This document shows, one piece after another, positions 12,801 to 26,100 of a DNA stretch of 64,000 nt (positions are counted from its first letter, which is position 1; each line of letters opens with the position of its first letter). The notes beneath the pieces were generated by a model. The model was not told the origin of the DNA. It did not search any database and saw only the letters and a list, made by a program, of their open reading frames with translations. Position numbers and translations under genes: made by a program. Origin of the DNA: Pagrus major (lineage: Eukaryota; Chordata; Actinopteri; Spariformes; Sparidae). The stretch lies in NCBI RefSeq assembly GCF_040436345.1, contig NC_133234.1, forward strand, positions 14,157,446-14,221,445, in the 5' to 3' direction.

Positions 12801-15800
12801 TTTCTGACATACGTTCTTACACTCACCTCCATTAACAGGCCTGCCAGCTTCAGACAGCGAGTGTGGGAGTGAGTGGGAATGAGGGACTGTGTGTCCGTGT
12901 GAGGCAGGGGGGCTGGCTGGGGATGGAGCAGCGGAAGCGGAGGCTGATGTCGGTGCTGGTCCTCCTGCGGAGGCGGATGTGTACGGGCTGGCAGGACCAG
13001 ATCCAGGGCCTGGGCTTGGACTTCCCTGGGGGTGGTGGGAAGCATAGGCCCCGCCTCGGCCTGACAGAGGGCTGTTTCTTTCTGAGGAGGAGGCGCCAGA
13101 CTGTGGCCCGGCAGCAGAGGGCAGTGGGGGTCTGGGGGATGAAGAGGATGGAGGGTTGGAGCGATAACCTCCACTTAGACGGTTGTGGGGTGGAGGCCCA
13201 CCAGGACCTCTCTCAGCACGCTCCCTCTCCCGATTCATCTCTCTCTGGCGCTGAGGTAATGGAATGTACTTGCCCTCCCTGAAAGAGAAAGATGATACAT
13301 CATCATCATCATCATCACACAGAGACAACTGACAGGTGATACAAGATATATTAAACTCTCTAAACTGACAGGAAACAAACATAATGAAAACTATTGAGTT
13401 TATTTTTGACATTGGGAACAGCGGTTGACAAAACAATGTCACCTCAGAGTCCACTTAGTAGCAGTTCTGGAGCTTTTTGCAGACGCATAAACTCTATAGT
13501 CAGACAAAAACTTCAATAATGAGCGCCCCCCCTCACCTGTTGCCGGCTCCAGGACTGTCTCGGCCCCTCTCGCGCTCCCTGTCACGGGGGCTCTCACGGC
13601 CCCTCTCACGATCGCCAGCATCCCGTACCACAGCACTGAACTTGTCCTCCTCACTTTTGCCCTCGTCATTTTCCAGGTTGACCCGGTGGCGATACTGGGG
13701 GCTTGACTCAATCTCACTGGCCAGGCGGGCAGCGCGTGCCTCCCTCTGCCGGAAGACCTCGGAGTTGCCCTTCTCCAGTGGCACACTGGACAGCAGGTGA
13801 GAAGTGTGGCAGTGGTGTTAAGACTTATGACAGAATATCAGTTTATTAGCAGTTTTTTTTTTATCCTATCAATAATAATTCAGCAATTATTCCTGAGGGC
13901 AATGAAACCATATGGAAACTTACGTATACATGGAAAGGCTGGCATCATATGTTGATGTGATTCCATATTTTACTTCATTGTAACGGAACATCTCGTTGGC
14001 ATCCCAGCCATTGGACTGAAGAAAAACAAACAAAAAATAATCAGTACTTTATAATAAAGCTTAATTAGTAGAGCATCTTTAAAATGATTGATTCATCATG
14101 GCATATCATCAGTAAGCAACTTGTTTCAAAAGAAAAAGTGTGAATAGTCAACTAAAGTGTGAATAGTCAACTAAAAGAGAAATGTATTTATGACAGAGGG
14201 TGCATATCATTATACCATTTACGAGGTCAGAGCACATTTATATCATTAGTTAGTTTGTGTTTCTGTGTGTTAAAGAGACAGGGCAACTCACTGCATCATT
14301 TTCCAGATCGTAACTCTCTCCGTTGCTGTCTCCTCCCTCCCATCTCTGCAAAACCTTCTCCTTGTGTTCTCCATTGACACGGGTGGAGCTGATGGCTGTG
14401 TCTGTGAAGGTGTCTGAAAGAAAAGACAAAAAAATAGATGAAACATCCTTTGGTTTCCTTTGGCAACATTTATCTACGGCCTAAATTTGGCTCCAATTCA
14501 AACTATTGAATTACGTAACTTCAAATCAATTATTTTTTCTTCCCTTGTCTAAGATCAAGAGGCAATTCAAAACAGTCTAACACACAGTTGACAGACACTC
14601 AGCACTTGAAAAGCCATTAACTATAACTCAAGGATGCTCTTAACATGGACACAAACCTATGCTTACATCACACAAAGCCATCTTCTCATTAGGAGGAGGA
14701 ACTATGTCTTTCTATGCTCTTATTGTTTTACTTCCTTCCTGCTACACATGCCCCCAGTATATGTGCGCACGTTCGTACCTCTGGTGGCATAGTTGAGGTC
14801 AACATCTCTGCAGATCATGGTCACCAGGTCTGAGGGGCTGAAGATCATAGTGTCAGTGATGTCCTCCCTCCGTGGTGGAGCTGACGTTGAGCCCTCTTCC
14901 TCGCCATGTTTATGTACAGCGTCCACAGCCAACTCACACTAAGGGACAAACATTAGGAAGGCAGCAGAAATTTGAGGACTGTGTGAAACTGAAGTTAAAA
15001 CAACGACAGAAAAGGCTATTTTTTTCCCTCAACACAAGTTTATCATTATAGGCACAGGATTGCTTGCAGTGCTTCATTAAAATGTCAGAGAAAAGTGCTC
15101 AACATGAGCTTCTTACCCGAGAGCTTAGAGTCTTGAATATGCCTTCAAATACACTGCCATTCTTCACTCTTATGTCACAGGTGGAACCCTGAGAGAGAGA
15201 GAGATAGAGATTCGTTAAGAACCTTATTTAACCATAATTTAGATCCGGCAATACATCGAAATCTGGAACAGCATTTGTGGATTAGTTAAATATTTTGCAC
15301 ATTCCACACACACTCCTCTGTACTCTGTGCAAACAATAACTTATAACAAAGGTAGCCAATGGATGTACAATCGCCCCTTCACCAACAAATGAAAAAAAAT
15401 ATCTCGCAACCTTCTGATAGCTGCTGTAATCCTTCACTAACTGCAACAGACACAGCTGATCATGAAATAAAAGGTCGCTTTACATTCGGTGAGTTACATG
15501 ATGTCTCTAACTATTACTATTTTAACTATCTACATGTCACAGGGGGTGATGCAAGCTGGTTTTTTTTCTGGAATAATCATCCCAGTCTGAAAAAGAGCAT
15601 TGACAACAAGACAAATGACTTACCACAACAGCTGTGAGGAAATGAAGCATTCTGGCATTGTTGTACACACCCTCGAACACCTGTAGATGGGACAAGGACA
15701 AGTGTCCATCAAGCAAAGTTTCACCAAGACATGACAAAATAAAACATCACATAGTGTTATATTTAAAAAAACAAGAAGAAATTTAACTCACATTTGATTC

Positions 15801-17379
15801 ATATATGTATATTCATGTATTTCTGGTCGTCACACATTACTTTCTGTTTCTATAAAACGTGTTTCATATGAATGATGTTTGTAAACACAGAAGCAAAGTC
15901 TTTTATTTTAAAGTATGATCATTTGAAAAACACAAAATGCTGATTTCCCATCTATTCAAAATCTATTTCAAATATGTGCATTATTACACCTAAAATATAG
16001 AGTCAAAAAGTGATGGATTGTGACTTGAACAGAAGACATTTCTTCAGTATTGCCTCTAATGTTTTAAAAAATGTGCACAACATATTGTGTGTTCGTCTGC
16101 TGCCCAGCTGTTCTGGATCTGGATACTCACAGGAGATGACTGGAATGATGGCTTTGCAGAAGTTCGATTCCTGGGGAAAACAACACAGTTACAACGTGTT
16201 TGTCTGCGAGGAAGTTGAAGGAGTGTAAGTTTTCAAGCCTGTCACGGCAGTGTCGCATTCTACATTTCACATATACAGCATATGGCTAGTGGAGGAGAAG
16301 TTGACAAACTTATAGCCCTGACAAGATCCCAAACCAGCAATCCTACAGCACTTAACATGGCTATCTATAGTGCATACTTTGGCTCTAGAATCACTTTAAA
16401 TTAATCTATATTTTACAGACTTTACTGTCAACCTTTCTTGTGTTAGGTGCTAGGCTTTCCCTTTCCACCTTTGTGGCATAGAGCAAAACACTGACATCTG
16501 AATATGTTTTCCAGGGAGTTAATGTGTAGTATTATTTTCAATCTTAAAGAAAACGTCAATGCTGAAGAACATGTCAAAATAATGCATTTTAAAATGGATC
16601 ACACAAAGAAAAACTAACAGCTACATCATGTAAATCAAACAATTCACAAAACACACGACTTAGAGCAATACTTTCATCTACATACATTCAATCAAGGTAT
16701 TGATATCAATCTGGACACTAAACACACCGCCATAAAGAATGTGCACATTGGCTGATGTCACTGCTGGTCACATTCACGGTTACAAAACAAAGACTGAGGA
16801 AACAGTTCAGTAAACACACACTCATCTCAATGATGTAGACCACTTATGACCTTGTGCTGGCCACAAAATATCTTCATTGCTAATCATAACTTTCCTACTT
16901 CACGTTTTTCTAACCTACAAAGACGTGTTATTGTAAATTTAACATGTTTCAACCACCACCGTCCCTTCTCTGGCACTGACAGGCCAGATAAACTTTGCAT
17001 CGCTTGTATGCTGATTTGCTACTCCTCGCTTTCACCAAACTTGAACCCACCTCACTTAGTTGTCTTTGGTTCAATTTGAGCATTCTGATTGGCTCACATA
17101 CGCTGTCAATCTAACATGGACTAATCTCATTGGCCTGGAGAGAAGCTCTATGTCCGAGACACACCCACTGAGCACACAGCGCTTTAACCGGTAGGCCTCT
17201 GAGTCACAGGACAATCCCCGGACTGTCCTGACACGAACCCCGCCACTCGCTTACCTCCCGGCCGTTGTCCTGTTGCCGCTGTTGATGCCGCTGACTGGGG
17301 AAGACATACCACCGGGGCCCGAGGTTCCGTTAGACGCTTTTCTCCCGCCTGAGCCGGGTTGCTGCTGTTGTTTCAGCAT
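6884..17379 (-). CDS. atxn2l: ataxin-2-like protein
   Basis: An RNA-binding scaffold of stress granules and P-bodies that binds poly(A)-binding protein. 23 coding exons read from 17379 down: 17255-17379, 16131-16170, 15624-15680, 15117-15188, 14779-14938, 14292-14413, 13924-14015, 13537-13785, 12827-13278, 12654-12740, 12455-12568, 12225-12305, 11998-12059, 11068-11414, 10906-10975, 10386-10520, 9849-9912, 9397-9578, 9035-9176, 8663-8772, 7367-7546, 7038-7209, 6884-6933. They total 1055 codons with stop (human ATXN2L is about 1075 residues). Seen: MLKQQQQ start, Lsm domain from VFEGVYNNARMLHFL (about residue 56), LsmAD region with FRQREARAARLASEIES, low-complexity middle, PAM2 motif TLNPNAKEFNP (about residue 690), Pro/Gln-rich tail ending FHQPGN. 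The PAPPMLQAAA- and YISY-like tail words fit ATXN2L rather than ATXN2. No long polyglutamine tract is present. Confidence 0.92.
7590..7948. mobile_element. MITE with 20-bp terminal inverted repeats
   Basis: ATTAAAGCAACATTATGTAA at 7590-7609 is the exact reverse complement of 7929-7948. The 359-bp element lies in the atxn2l intron between the exons at 7367-7546 and 8663-8772. It has no coding capacity, as expected for a non-autonomous DNA transposon. The target-site duplication is not clear, so the superfamily is left open. Confidence 0.8.
10906..10975 (-). other. PAM2 exon of atxn2l
   Basis: This 70-bp exon encodes KKSTLNPNAKEFNPIKP, a near-canonical PAM2 motif. In ataxin-2 family proteins this peptide docks on the MLLE domain of cytoplasmic poly(A)-binding protein. 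All core positions (L, N, A, F, P) are kept, so binding is expected to be intact. Because the motif has its own small exon, exon skipping would remove PABP binding. Confidence 0.85.
13298..13317. repeat. (CAT)n microsatellite
   Basis: About six and a half CAT units sit in the atxn2l intron just left of the exon ending at 13785 and right of the exon ending at 13278. It is outside the coding sequence. Confidence 0.9.
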
Positions 17380-18397
17380 TGCGAAGCACAAGGCTAAGAC
17401 AGTACCAAGTGTATGCTAACTTATAAACACTGATACCTCTCGATGTGAAGTTGCTTTGAAAGCGAAATATCTTTAGCAATATCACCTGTCCTGAGGAGCG
17501 CAGAGCCGGTGTTACCTCAATAAGACCGGCTATTGTAGCTAATCTTGCTAAGTGACTACCACTCGCCTGTGGCCTAAAATGTAAAGCCAAAACACCTCAC
17601 TGTTTTAATTAAATGTAACATATAACTTAACAAATTCCCCCCAACTATCTACTTTGTAACCACAGTGGTTATGTCAAAGCAAGCGGCTAATAAAATGACA
17701 CGAGTTTCCGTATGATTATTTAGCAATGCTAGCTGAGTTAGCATTAGCTCTGATCCTCAAGCTCACTTCGGGCGCTTTCCCTCCTGGATTTACTTTCTTC
17801 TCTCTGTCGCGTCGCCCTTAATCCCGGCACCGCTGACCCTTCCGTTAAAAATTAAGGTCTTAGCGTTACTGTCAGTTGCCTTAGGAAGTTTGATTTTTCA
17901 GGTTTCTTGCTGAAAACCTGCTGCGGTCGGTCAACACCACCTCTCGGTAGGTTCACTTGACTCAATCCGCGCGCGGCTGACTGGAAACCGGCTGGAAGGG
18001 GGAGGGGGCGTTGACGTGCGCGTGCGCCTTTGACCTACTAGTGAGCGCGCGTACGTGGACTGGCGTGTGCATTGAATCGATATCAGATTGATTGATCGAT
18101 CATTTATCTCCGATATAAACAAGAATGGATGGTTTTTTACTGTACACGTGGCAATCAGCACACAAAACATCAAAGTTGTTTTTGTTTGTTTTGTACCACC
18201 TCGATATTTATTCAACCTTCACACGCCACCTTTTTATGTCAGAGTCGCTGTCCCTCGCTTCATTTAGTCATTTATTCATTAATCCATTTACACTTTATAA
18301 GGACAGGTACTGTCAAGGCAAATCGGCTTGACCTGGCTTTAACAACTTTGTCAGTGCGTCTATACACCCGTTATTACGACTGTAGGCTACACACAGC
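17380..18397. promoter_or_regulatory. head-to-head promoter region of atxn2l (-) and mto1 (+)
   Basis: The atxn2l start codon is at 17379 on the minus strand, and the likely mto1 5' exon begins near 18398 on the plus strand, leaving about 1 kb between. The middle (about 17930-18060) is CpG-rich against an AT-rich surround. TGCGCGTGCGC at 18017-18027 matches ten or more positions of the NRF1 consensus. No TATA box is obvious on either side, as expected for housekeeping genes. Transcription start sites are inferred, not seen. Confidence 0.55.
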
Positions 18398-18537
18398 ATG
18401 GCGGCCTCCATAAAGAGCGTCTGCGTCACATAGGAACAGTTTTATAATGTTGCCGAGGACATTTCTGTAAATCTCGCTCTTTTCTGCCAGCACCCTTGAA
18501 TTTAAACACAAGACCTCCTCCGTCAGCTGCCGGAATC
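18398..18537 (+). other. probable non-coding 5' exon of mto1 with 12-codon uORF
   Basis: A strong donor, GTAAGT, begins at 18538, and a good acceptor ends at 19274, just before the exon with the mto1 start codon. The stretch before the donor holds ATGGCGGCC (a YY1-like core, often at start sites) at 18398. That ATG opens a 12-codon upstream frame closing at TAG 18431-18433. The left end is a guess; no cDNA evidence was available. Confidence 0.45.
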
Positions 18538-19287
18538 GTAAGTAACGTTACCTTTTGTAATACTCTTAAGTAATATGTTACTTGCGACGTACACACACAT
18601 GCGTTCAAATGGATGCAAGTTAAATGTTCTTGTGAAATAAGTTTCCTTCTGTCCGATGTAATGTAAAGAAAGACTAAAGGACTAAGACTAAAAACTAAAG
18701 CTGCGGTGGTTTGTGTGGACGTGTTACACAGACAACAAAACATACACAGAAATGATTTGGTCCAAATTTCATAGTGCTGCTACATTGATAATCTGTTTCA
18801 GTATCAAGTCCATACTATGGATCAAGCTTCAGTAATGCTTAAGCCTACATCTCCCATAATTCATCCAGATGTGTCTTTCTTTTGACTCCTGATGGCATCA
18901 CTAGGATCAATTTCAATTAAATATCATTTGACGTTTGGAAAGTGTCACATAAATATGACACAGTAGTTTTTACAGTAGTAGTTTTGATGAACAAACTGCA
19001 CTAAAATCTGCGGAGTGCCCCTTTAAATCTTAATATTTCCTTTCAATTGTAGTGATTGATTCATATCTCAATGAATCACTAAGCCTCAGACCACCATACA
19101 ACCAACTGCATTAGTTGTTTTCCTTTTCATTACTTTGCCCTTCAGCAGCAGCATGTAAAGCAATGAGAGCAGCGCAAATATCAAAATATGGAGTCATATC
19201 CCATCGTACTATCAAGTCATTTCTATTAAAGTAAATATTAAAGCCGTTTTTACTCTGTAACCCTCCCTCTCCAGGTGTGCGTCTCAC

Positions 19288-22200
19288 ATGTTGTCAAAGA
19301 AGCTTCCCACCCTGCAGAGTTTCCTGGTACAGGTTTCCAGACGTGCCAGTCACTTTGCTCGACAGCAGTATGATGTCATTGTTGTGGGTGGGGGTCACGC
19401 GGGGACCGAGGCGGCGGCAGCAGCAGCCAGGGTGGGAGCTGAGACGCTCCTGGTCACACAGAAAATACACACCATCGGTAAGAGGAAGGGCTTCAATGAA
19501 GAGCCTGCATACTGTCCATCTAGTTAGTTTTTGTGCCAGGTTTTGGTGAATTTAACCGATGACTTATTTTTCTTTCTAGGCGCTCTGTCCTGTAACCCCT
19601 CTCTGGGAGGAGTGGGGAAGGGCCAGCTGGTGAAGGAGGTAGATGCCCTGGATGGGCTGTGTGGTCGAGCAGGAGACTGGGCTGGGATCCATTTCTCCAT
19701 CCTGAATCGTAGAAAAGGCCCTGCTGTGTGGGGCCCGAGGGCCCAGCTGGACCGCCGGCTCTACCGTGAATTCATCCAGGTACACAGATGTAAAAGGTTT
19801 CCTTTTTCTCTGTGAATGATTCAGAAAATGTTGTCAACTATGTTCATGCCTTTCTGTTTCTTATTCAGTCTGAGCTGCTGTCCACTCCGAGGCTGACAGT
19901 GTTGGAGGGCTCAGTGGAGGAGCTGCTGGTGACAGAACCAAACCCAGAGGAGCCGGGACACCACAGAGTCACTGGGATATGTTTGGGTATGGGCTGATTA
20001 GCCAGTATTTAGCTTTTTATCCTGTTGTTATGATTAGAGGATTAAATTAAACTATTCAACCAAGAAATTCTCATTAATCATGGCTATGTTGTCTTTGTTT
20101 ATTAGTCAGTCTAGTAGGAAACCAACCTGTACGTTCATGACTGTCAGTAGATGAAATTGTGTCTTCACTAAATTCGGAATATCAGGCTGGAGTTTGAAAT
20201 CTGATATCGATCTCAGCCAGACTTACATTATTGCAAAATGCACACATTTTCCAATATATGCTGACAATTAGAAGAAAAAGTAAGCTAATCAGTTTATGAT
20301 TTTCCATTTCTGTTGACGTCTTCTCAGCAAATGGAAGCCAACCAATCTCAGCCAGCTCCGTGGTTCTCACTACCGGTACGTTCCTGTCTGGCTCCCTCTT
20401 CATGGGCCAAACCTCGTCGCCAGGGGGTCGGATTGGAGAAGCCCCGTCGAGTGCTGGGCTGTCCCAGACACTGAGGGAGAGGCTGGGGCTGAGGATCGGC
20501 AGGCTGAGGACCGGTACCCCTCCCAGGATTGTGAAGGACTCAGTTGACCTTTCCCTGGCTGCAGAATTGCCCTCTGACAGTACACCGACTCCATTCAGCT
20601 TCCTTAATACACACACGCGCTGCAAGGTAGAGTTTATATAAAATGCTTCAGTTTGTTTGTTTGTTTGTTTCACGATTAATTAATTAGTTTGTCTAAACTA
20701 AACTCATCTTAAGCCTGAAGACCAGCTTTCCTGCCACCTGACCCATACGACTCCTGGTGTAGAGAGAGTGGTGATGGAGAGTCTTCATCTCAACTGTCAC
20801 ATACAGGAAGACGCCAAGGGTCCCAGGTAAACCCACACACAAACGTGTTAATGTCAAACATTGTACACAGTGTGTTCTGAACTCTAGTTATCGGTTCTCA
20901 CAGGTACTGCCCCTCCATTGAGTCCCGAGTGCTTCGCTTTCCGGGCCGTCGACACCAGGTGTGGCTAGAGCCTGAGGGGTTGACCTCTGACCTTTTGTAC
21001 CCTCAGGGTCTCTCCATGACCATGCCCCCTGACGTGCAGCTCCGCCTCATCAGAGAAATCCCCGCCATGCACAGAGCAGAGATCCACACACCCGGTACAC
21101 CTCCTGAGTCCTGTTTAAGTGCCTGCTGTCACAGATCTGACACTAAAGTGTTCCCTGAATGTTTCTTGTGTTTTGGGCTCTTCCAGGTTACGGCGTGCAG
21201 TACGACTTTGTGTGTCCCACTCAGCTGAGTCCTGCCCTCCAGGTGAAAAACACCCAGGGTCTCTTTCTGGCCGGTCAGATTAACGGAACAACGGGGTACG
21301 AGGAGGCCGCTGCACAGGTAGCTTCCACACTCCATCACATAGGTGGACACACATGTGCACACAGCTGGAAGCACAGATCATCCTGTATACTCACATGAGC
21401 AAATGAGCTTGTTGAACCTCTTGATCAAATTCTAAATAAACAGCAGGTGTAATCTGAGGAACTTTCTGTCTAACAGGTATTACTTGTTGCTGATTGTATC
21501 AGTTGGAGGTGTGGAGGGTGGATCCTTCCTCCTCATGGAAAATGTTGGGGATCTAGTTTGTGTAGTATTTAGGAACACACGACATCTTGTTTGTACAGGG
21601 CCTGTGGGCGGGGGTGAACGCTGCCCGCTGGGCGCTTTCCATGCCAGCAGTGATGTTGTCTCGTACAGAGAGTTACATCGGCGTTCTCATTGATGATCTG
21701 GTGAGTCGAGGCGTCACAGAGCCCTACCGCATGTTCACCAGCCGGGCTGAGTTCAGAGCCTCGCTAAGGCCGGACAACGCTGACCTCCGTCTTACTCTGA
21801 AAGGTAGGCACAGTCCATGCTTGGTGATTATTTCTGATTTTATTTTTAATTTCCATATTGGTTTCCAATAATTACTACAACAAGATAATCAAGATGAAAC
21901 GATTGAGCTGAATTGTTTTTGCAATGATGCTCTCGTTTGGTCTTGTTATAAATCCAGTGCACTTCTGACCTTCCCTAAAAGCCCAAACTCATTCCAAACC
22001 TTTTCCTCCCTCAGGGTTTGAGGAGGTGGGATGTGTGTCCTCTTTACGCTACCAGGAGGCCGTGAGAGTGCGGGACAGTCTGCAGGATGCACTGGAAGCC
22101 CTTCAGGCTCTCACTATGTCCACCCCCACCTGGAGAGAAAAGCTGCCCAACATCTATATAAGTGAGACTAAGAACACCACCCTGACGTGAGTGACGAAGA

Positions 22201-22933
22201 TTTTAAAACGTATAAGTATAACCTGTGGTCGATTTTTGGTCCTGACTGTTAATTCGTGGCTCCTTCCTTCAGTGGTATGAACATGCTGCAGTACAATGAT
22301 GTCACATTTGAGATGTTGGCATCTGCCTTCCCGGAGTGCCTTTCACCTTTCATGGAGTTCTCACAAAGACTCAAGATAGAGGGTAATTATAATAGTTGGC
22401 TCAGTTATACCTCTGCATTGACCCTAAATGTTGCCACAACAGTTAATTCCCTGTCAATAAAACATTTCTCCTGTTGCTCAGCCGTGTACCAGCCACACTG
22501 TAAACTACAGAGGTTAGAGATTGAGAGAATCCAGAAGGAGGAGAACATGTCTCTGCCACAGGACATAGACTATTTCTCTCTGCCGGTGTCACTTTCCAAC
22601 GAAGTCAGAGAGATTTTGGACAGAGTTCGACCCAGCACTGTGAGTCTGCACATTCAGTGTATAGTGTATTTATTACTTTCCAAAATCATTCTTTCTACCT
22701 GCAGAAGAGCCAATATGTCTGTCAACTCTGTCAAAATTTATATGCAACTAATACCGTGTTTTATCCTCCAGCTGGGTGCTGCCACACGTTTGCAAGGCAT
22801 CACTCCAGCTGCAATCGTCCATCTCCTCAACTACGTACGCCACACAGAACAAAAGAGGAGAGGAAAACAATCGTACCAAAAGGAGGAGAGAGGAGGGGAG
22901 CTGTGTGCAAGAAATGCGTCTTTACCTCAGTGA
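19288..22933 (+). CDS. mto1: mitochondrial tRNA modification enzyme MTO1 (MnmG/GidA family)
   Basis: With GTPBP3 it installs the taurinomethyl group on wobble U34 of mitochondrial tRNAs, using FAD. Twelve coding exons: 19288-19477, 19580-19779, 19869-19986, 20328-20626, 20714-20826, 20904-21094, 21187-21317, 21599-21803, 22015-22186, 22273-22382, 22482-22639, 22772-22933. They join in frame to 682 residues, close to the vertebrate length. Seen: basic, Ser-rich N-terminus suited to mitochondrial import (residues 1-27), FAD Rossmann motif [12 protein letters not shown] (about 32-43), GidA signature RTGTPPR (230-236), second signature [16 protein letters not shown] (399-414), [13 protein letters not shown], and a C-terminal tRNA-binding part with TPAAI. 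The start is the first ATG after the acceptor at 19274. It runs head-to-head with atxn2l and tail-to-tail with tctn3. Confidence 0.95.
20651..20670. repeat. (GTTT)n tetranucleotide repeat
   Basis: Five GTTT units lie in the short mto1 intron between the exons ending at 20626 and starting at 20714. It is outside the coding sequence. Confidence 0.9.
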
Positions 22934-23140
22934 AATAAGGCCACGTAAAAAATCTTGTAAAAATGTATTTATTCCTGCAAATGTACAAAAGAATAAATTA
23001 AGGTGTTTTGTTCAAATGGATAACTCTTTATTTTGTAAAAAATCACGCAGTGAAAATAGTTTCTTTACAACGTTTTCCTCAAGATAAGAAACCCTCAAAA
23101 CTTTAGAAATTCTCTAGCTGCTTCTCTGTAACAATCCCGA
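22934..23140. other. overlapping 3' ends of mto1 and tctn3
   Basis: The two stop codons (22931-22933 plus, 23141-23143 minus) are only 207 bp apart. The mto1 poly(A) signal AATAAA is at 22992-22997. Minus-strand AATAAA copies for tctn3 lie at 23027-23032 and 22968-22973. If tctn3 uses the leftmost signal, the two mRNAs share antisense 3' sequence. Confidence 0.7.
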
Positions 23141-26100
23141 CTACCTGGTGAAGAATTCTAATCCTGTTAGTAACATTATTGTGAACAGCATTAAACTCCA
23201 TGTGACCTTCTCAGCATCACTGCTGTTAACAATAAAGTGCCCGTCCAGCTCAGCTGTGCCTCTGGTGAAGAAACCAAATGGAAACTTCCAGTTAGGCTGA
23301 GGGGAGCCCCTGGGGGGTTCTGGGTAAACTGTAATGTCGACAAATGTCACTTCAGTGGTTAGAGCGATAGGGGATGTCATAGGACACTGAAAAAAGAAAA
23401 ACAAGAGGAGAGTGTTTGGACACTTTTCATAGAGGAGAACTACATGTGTGTGTATGATCCTGGCTTCACAATAACAGAGTATGTGTGCCTACCTTAAATT
23501 TTTGACACTTAAAAAGGTATTTGCCCCCCAGGATGTATTTCTGGGGAAGGTCTAGGAGACCCTGGCGAGCCCACAGCATTTGGATGGAGAGAGAGTTGGG
23601 GAGGATGCAGCCTGATTCACATGTTTCCTGAGAAAGGGAACAAAATACATGACTGTGAATAGGAGAAACACAAGATCATAGATTCAAACCACTGCTCCGT
23701 TTATACAACTACATCCAAGATAGTAGAGCCAAACAGCTGTAAAGGACTTCTCATTCAAGTGTAATGATCTGCAAGACTGTTTTTCTTCATTCCTGATGAA
23801 GTTGTACCTGCATGCTGACAGGACACTCCTGAGTGATGACTCTTGTCCAGTCCGGCTGGGAGCCCCAGTTCATGGCGATCACTTCGGGCGTAGCAAGTCC
23901 CTGCAAGATCCCGTAAATCTGGGATCGCAGCTCTGAGCAGTCACCAGTTGAGGACCTCAACAGCGCATGGAAATGACAAGATGGAATACAATTCAATCTT
24001 GCACCTCTACCCTTTATGTAAGACACATAAGTTAAAACTAGACTCACCTGAATGTGCAACCAGTGATGGTGTTGTGTGTGAAGAGGATGGGTGCTCGCCT
24101 GCTGGGGTCAGAGGAACACTCCCCACTCTGTGACACCCCCAATGTCCTCAGCTAACTCGCTGTCAAGGAACTGCGATGCATTAAATGGCTCTAAGCTTCG
24201 TGGATAAATGAAACGTTAAGAGCAGTTCATGATGTTATTTGTGAGGATACAGGCTTCACTTCTCCAGCAAAGCCACCAATGACAGGAGATCCAGCTCTGA
24301 GTCCGACTGCAGGAATCGGTCCCCTTGAGGATGGACTGGATGTCACCAGCTGGAGGAGAGAAATGGCATTAATCAGAATGTTCGAATCTGTAGCTCATTT
24401 AATGGTGAAATCTGGGGCTTTAACAGGCTACCTTGAACAGTACAGAGTGTGTTTGCAACAGCAACTGATTTGGATCCACATCAGCTAAGACCATGTTCAC
24501 TGTTGCATTCATGAGCTCCCCTCTGCCATTGTATCCTATGATAAACTCCACCTGTAGGAGACAATTTGTGATTTATGAGACAAATGTGGGAGGGGAAAAA
24601 AACCCACAAATTCTTTCCTACGCACCTTTTTCACCACATTGACACAAGAGTTGTTTTCTCTGCTTGGTTCAGGCCACTCAGACAGCGGGGTAACTGGGAC
24701 CTGAAACGAGTGAATAAAGCTCCTTACATTCGAAGAAAAAACAGCTTTAAATAGAATTAACTCTTAATAAAGAAGCCAATTAAGTGTGTATGATTGTAAA
24801 AATTTTAAAATAAACATAATACAGACAGAGAATTGAGGAAAAAGTTCCTAAAAATATCAGGAAACGATGCAATAAAGAAATTTATATTCACAAAATCCAT
24901 CCAAGTCGCTCATTTTACACAAACTTCTTGCAGTCATGGCATTAACTATTTGGGTTAATTGTACAGTTTATCAGTTGTTCTGACTTGTTATCATACATAG
25001 AATAAAAAATGAAATATCAATGAGCGTGTCAGCTTACTGAATGAGCAAAAAATTGTGCTTTATGAAAATTTTTGCCTCAAGACATGCAGGAGAAACGTTC
25101 TGTGTTGACTGACTGTTGATCAACTTGTGCACAGTGCAAATTTACAGCCTTTCTGCTATTATCATGCGTGGCTTTGAGCTGTATGTACAGTCGGTGACTT
25201 ACCAGAAAGTCTGACACTAGTGCTGTCTCCACTACTGGAACCTGTAATTAAAAAAATGCTGATGTTAGCATCTGCTCTGAGATTATTACAGTAATCATCT
25301 ACATAAAAGCGTTTAGTGCTGGCAGACTAGCTGACCTTGATCAGACTCAGGTCGGAGAAGTAGGAGCGGGCGTTGAGACTTGGGTCTGTGGTGCATGACT
25401 GAGGAGTTAACATGCGGGCACAAGACAGAGATACAGACCTCATGAACTCTGCAAGCAGAGAAAAACAGAAAGCATTTAGAAATAAGAGTTACAGTGCTTA
25501 ATATGGTTGTGATATACAGGCACAACATTATGCACAGTATTATATGTGTTTTGTCCCTTTAACATCATTTGGTGTGAACTTACTTGCAGGGTTGCGATTG
25601 ACACAGAATGCAGCAGCAGCCCCTGGAGATGGCTGACGAAGGAGGCCCCGTACAGACGAGCTGGAGAAGTACGTCTGGATGACATCATCGACCTACAAAA
25701 AATACCCACAGTACACTAGCACCCTTACATCGCAAGAGTTTATTACTATCAGAACTTAAAAGAAAATCACTATCGTTTACCCTGTAGAAACCTCTGCTGT
25801 GTCTGATGCTTGTAGGTGCTGGAGGTGAGAAATGGTATGAGTCCCCTAAGGCTGGATACTGAGGTAGAGCTGGCAGTGACCGGGGTGCTTTTTCTGTTGG
25901 GAGAAGTTTTTAAAAAATGGAGATTTTTTAACAGCATTAGTGGAGGACACTTATATGTCGCTCTTATAGCATTTGCTGTAATATAATCAGTGATTCCCCT
26001 GGTGATAGCCCTGATTAATGTTAATTAATTTAAATATAAACTATAGAATGTCTTTTAAATTATTATATTCTCGTTGCATCTATGTACCTTCAGTTCGGAC

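Noticed and set aside
12777-13454. 225-codon minus-strand frame and its plus-strand shadow
   Set aside because: It is the atxn2l exon 12827-13278 read into both introns; the opposite frame is a product of its Pro/Ser-rich GC content.
15191-15210. GA-rich tract in an atxn2l intron
   Set aside because: It is the short purine stretch beside an acceptor on the minus strand (a normal polypyrimidine tract), not a distinct repeat feature.
22256-22933. Single 225-codon frame spanning the end of mto1
   Set aside because: It runs through two introns (22383-22481 and 22640-22771) whose borders and phases fit MTO1 when spliced; not a separate gene.
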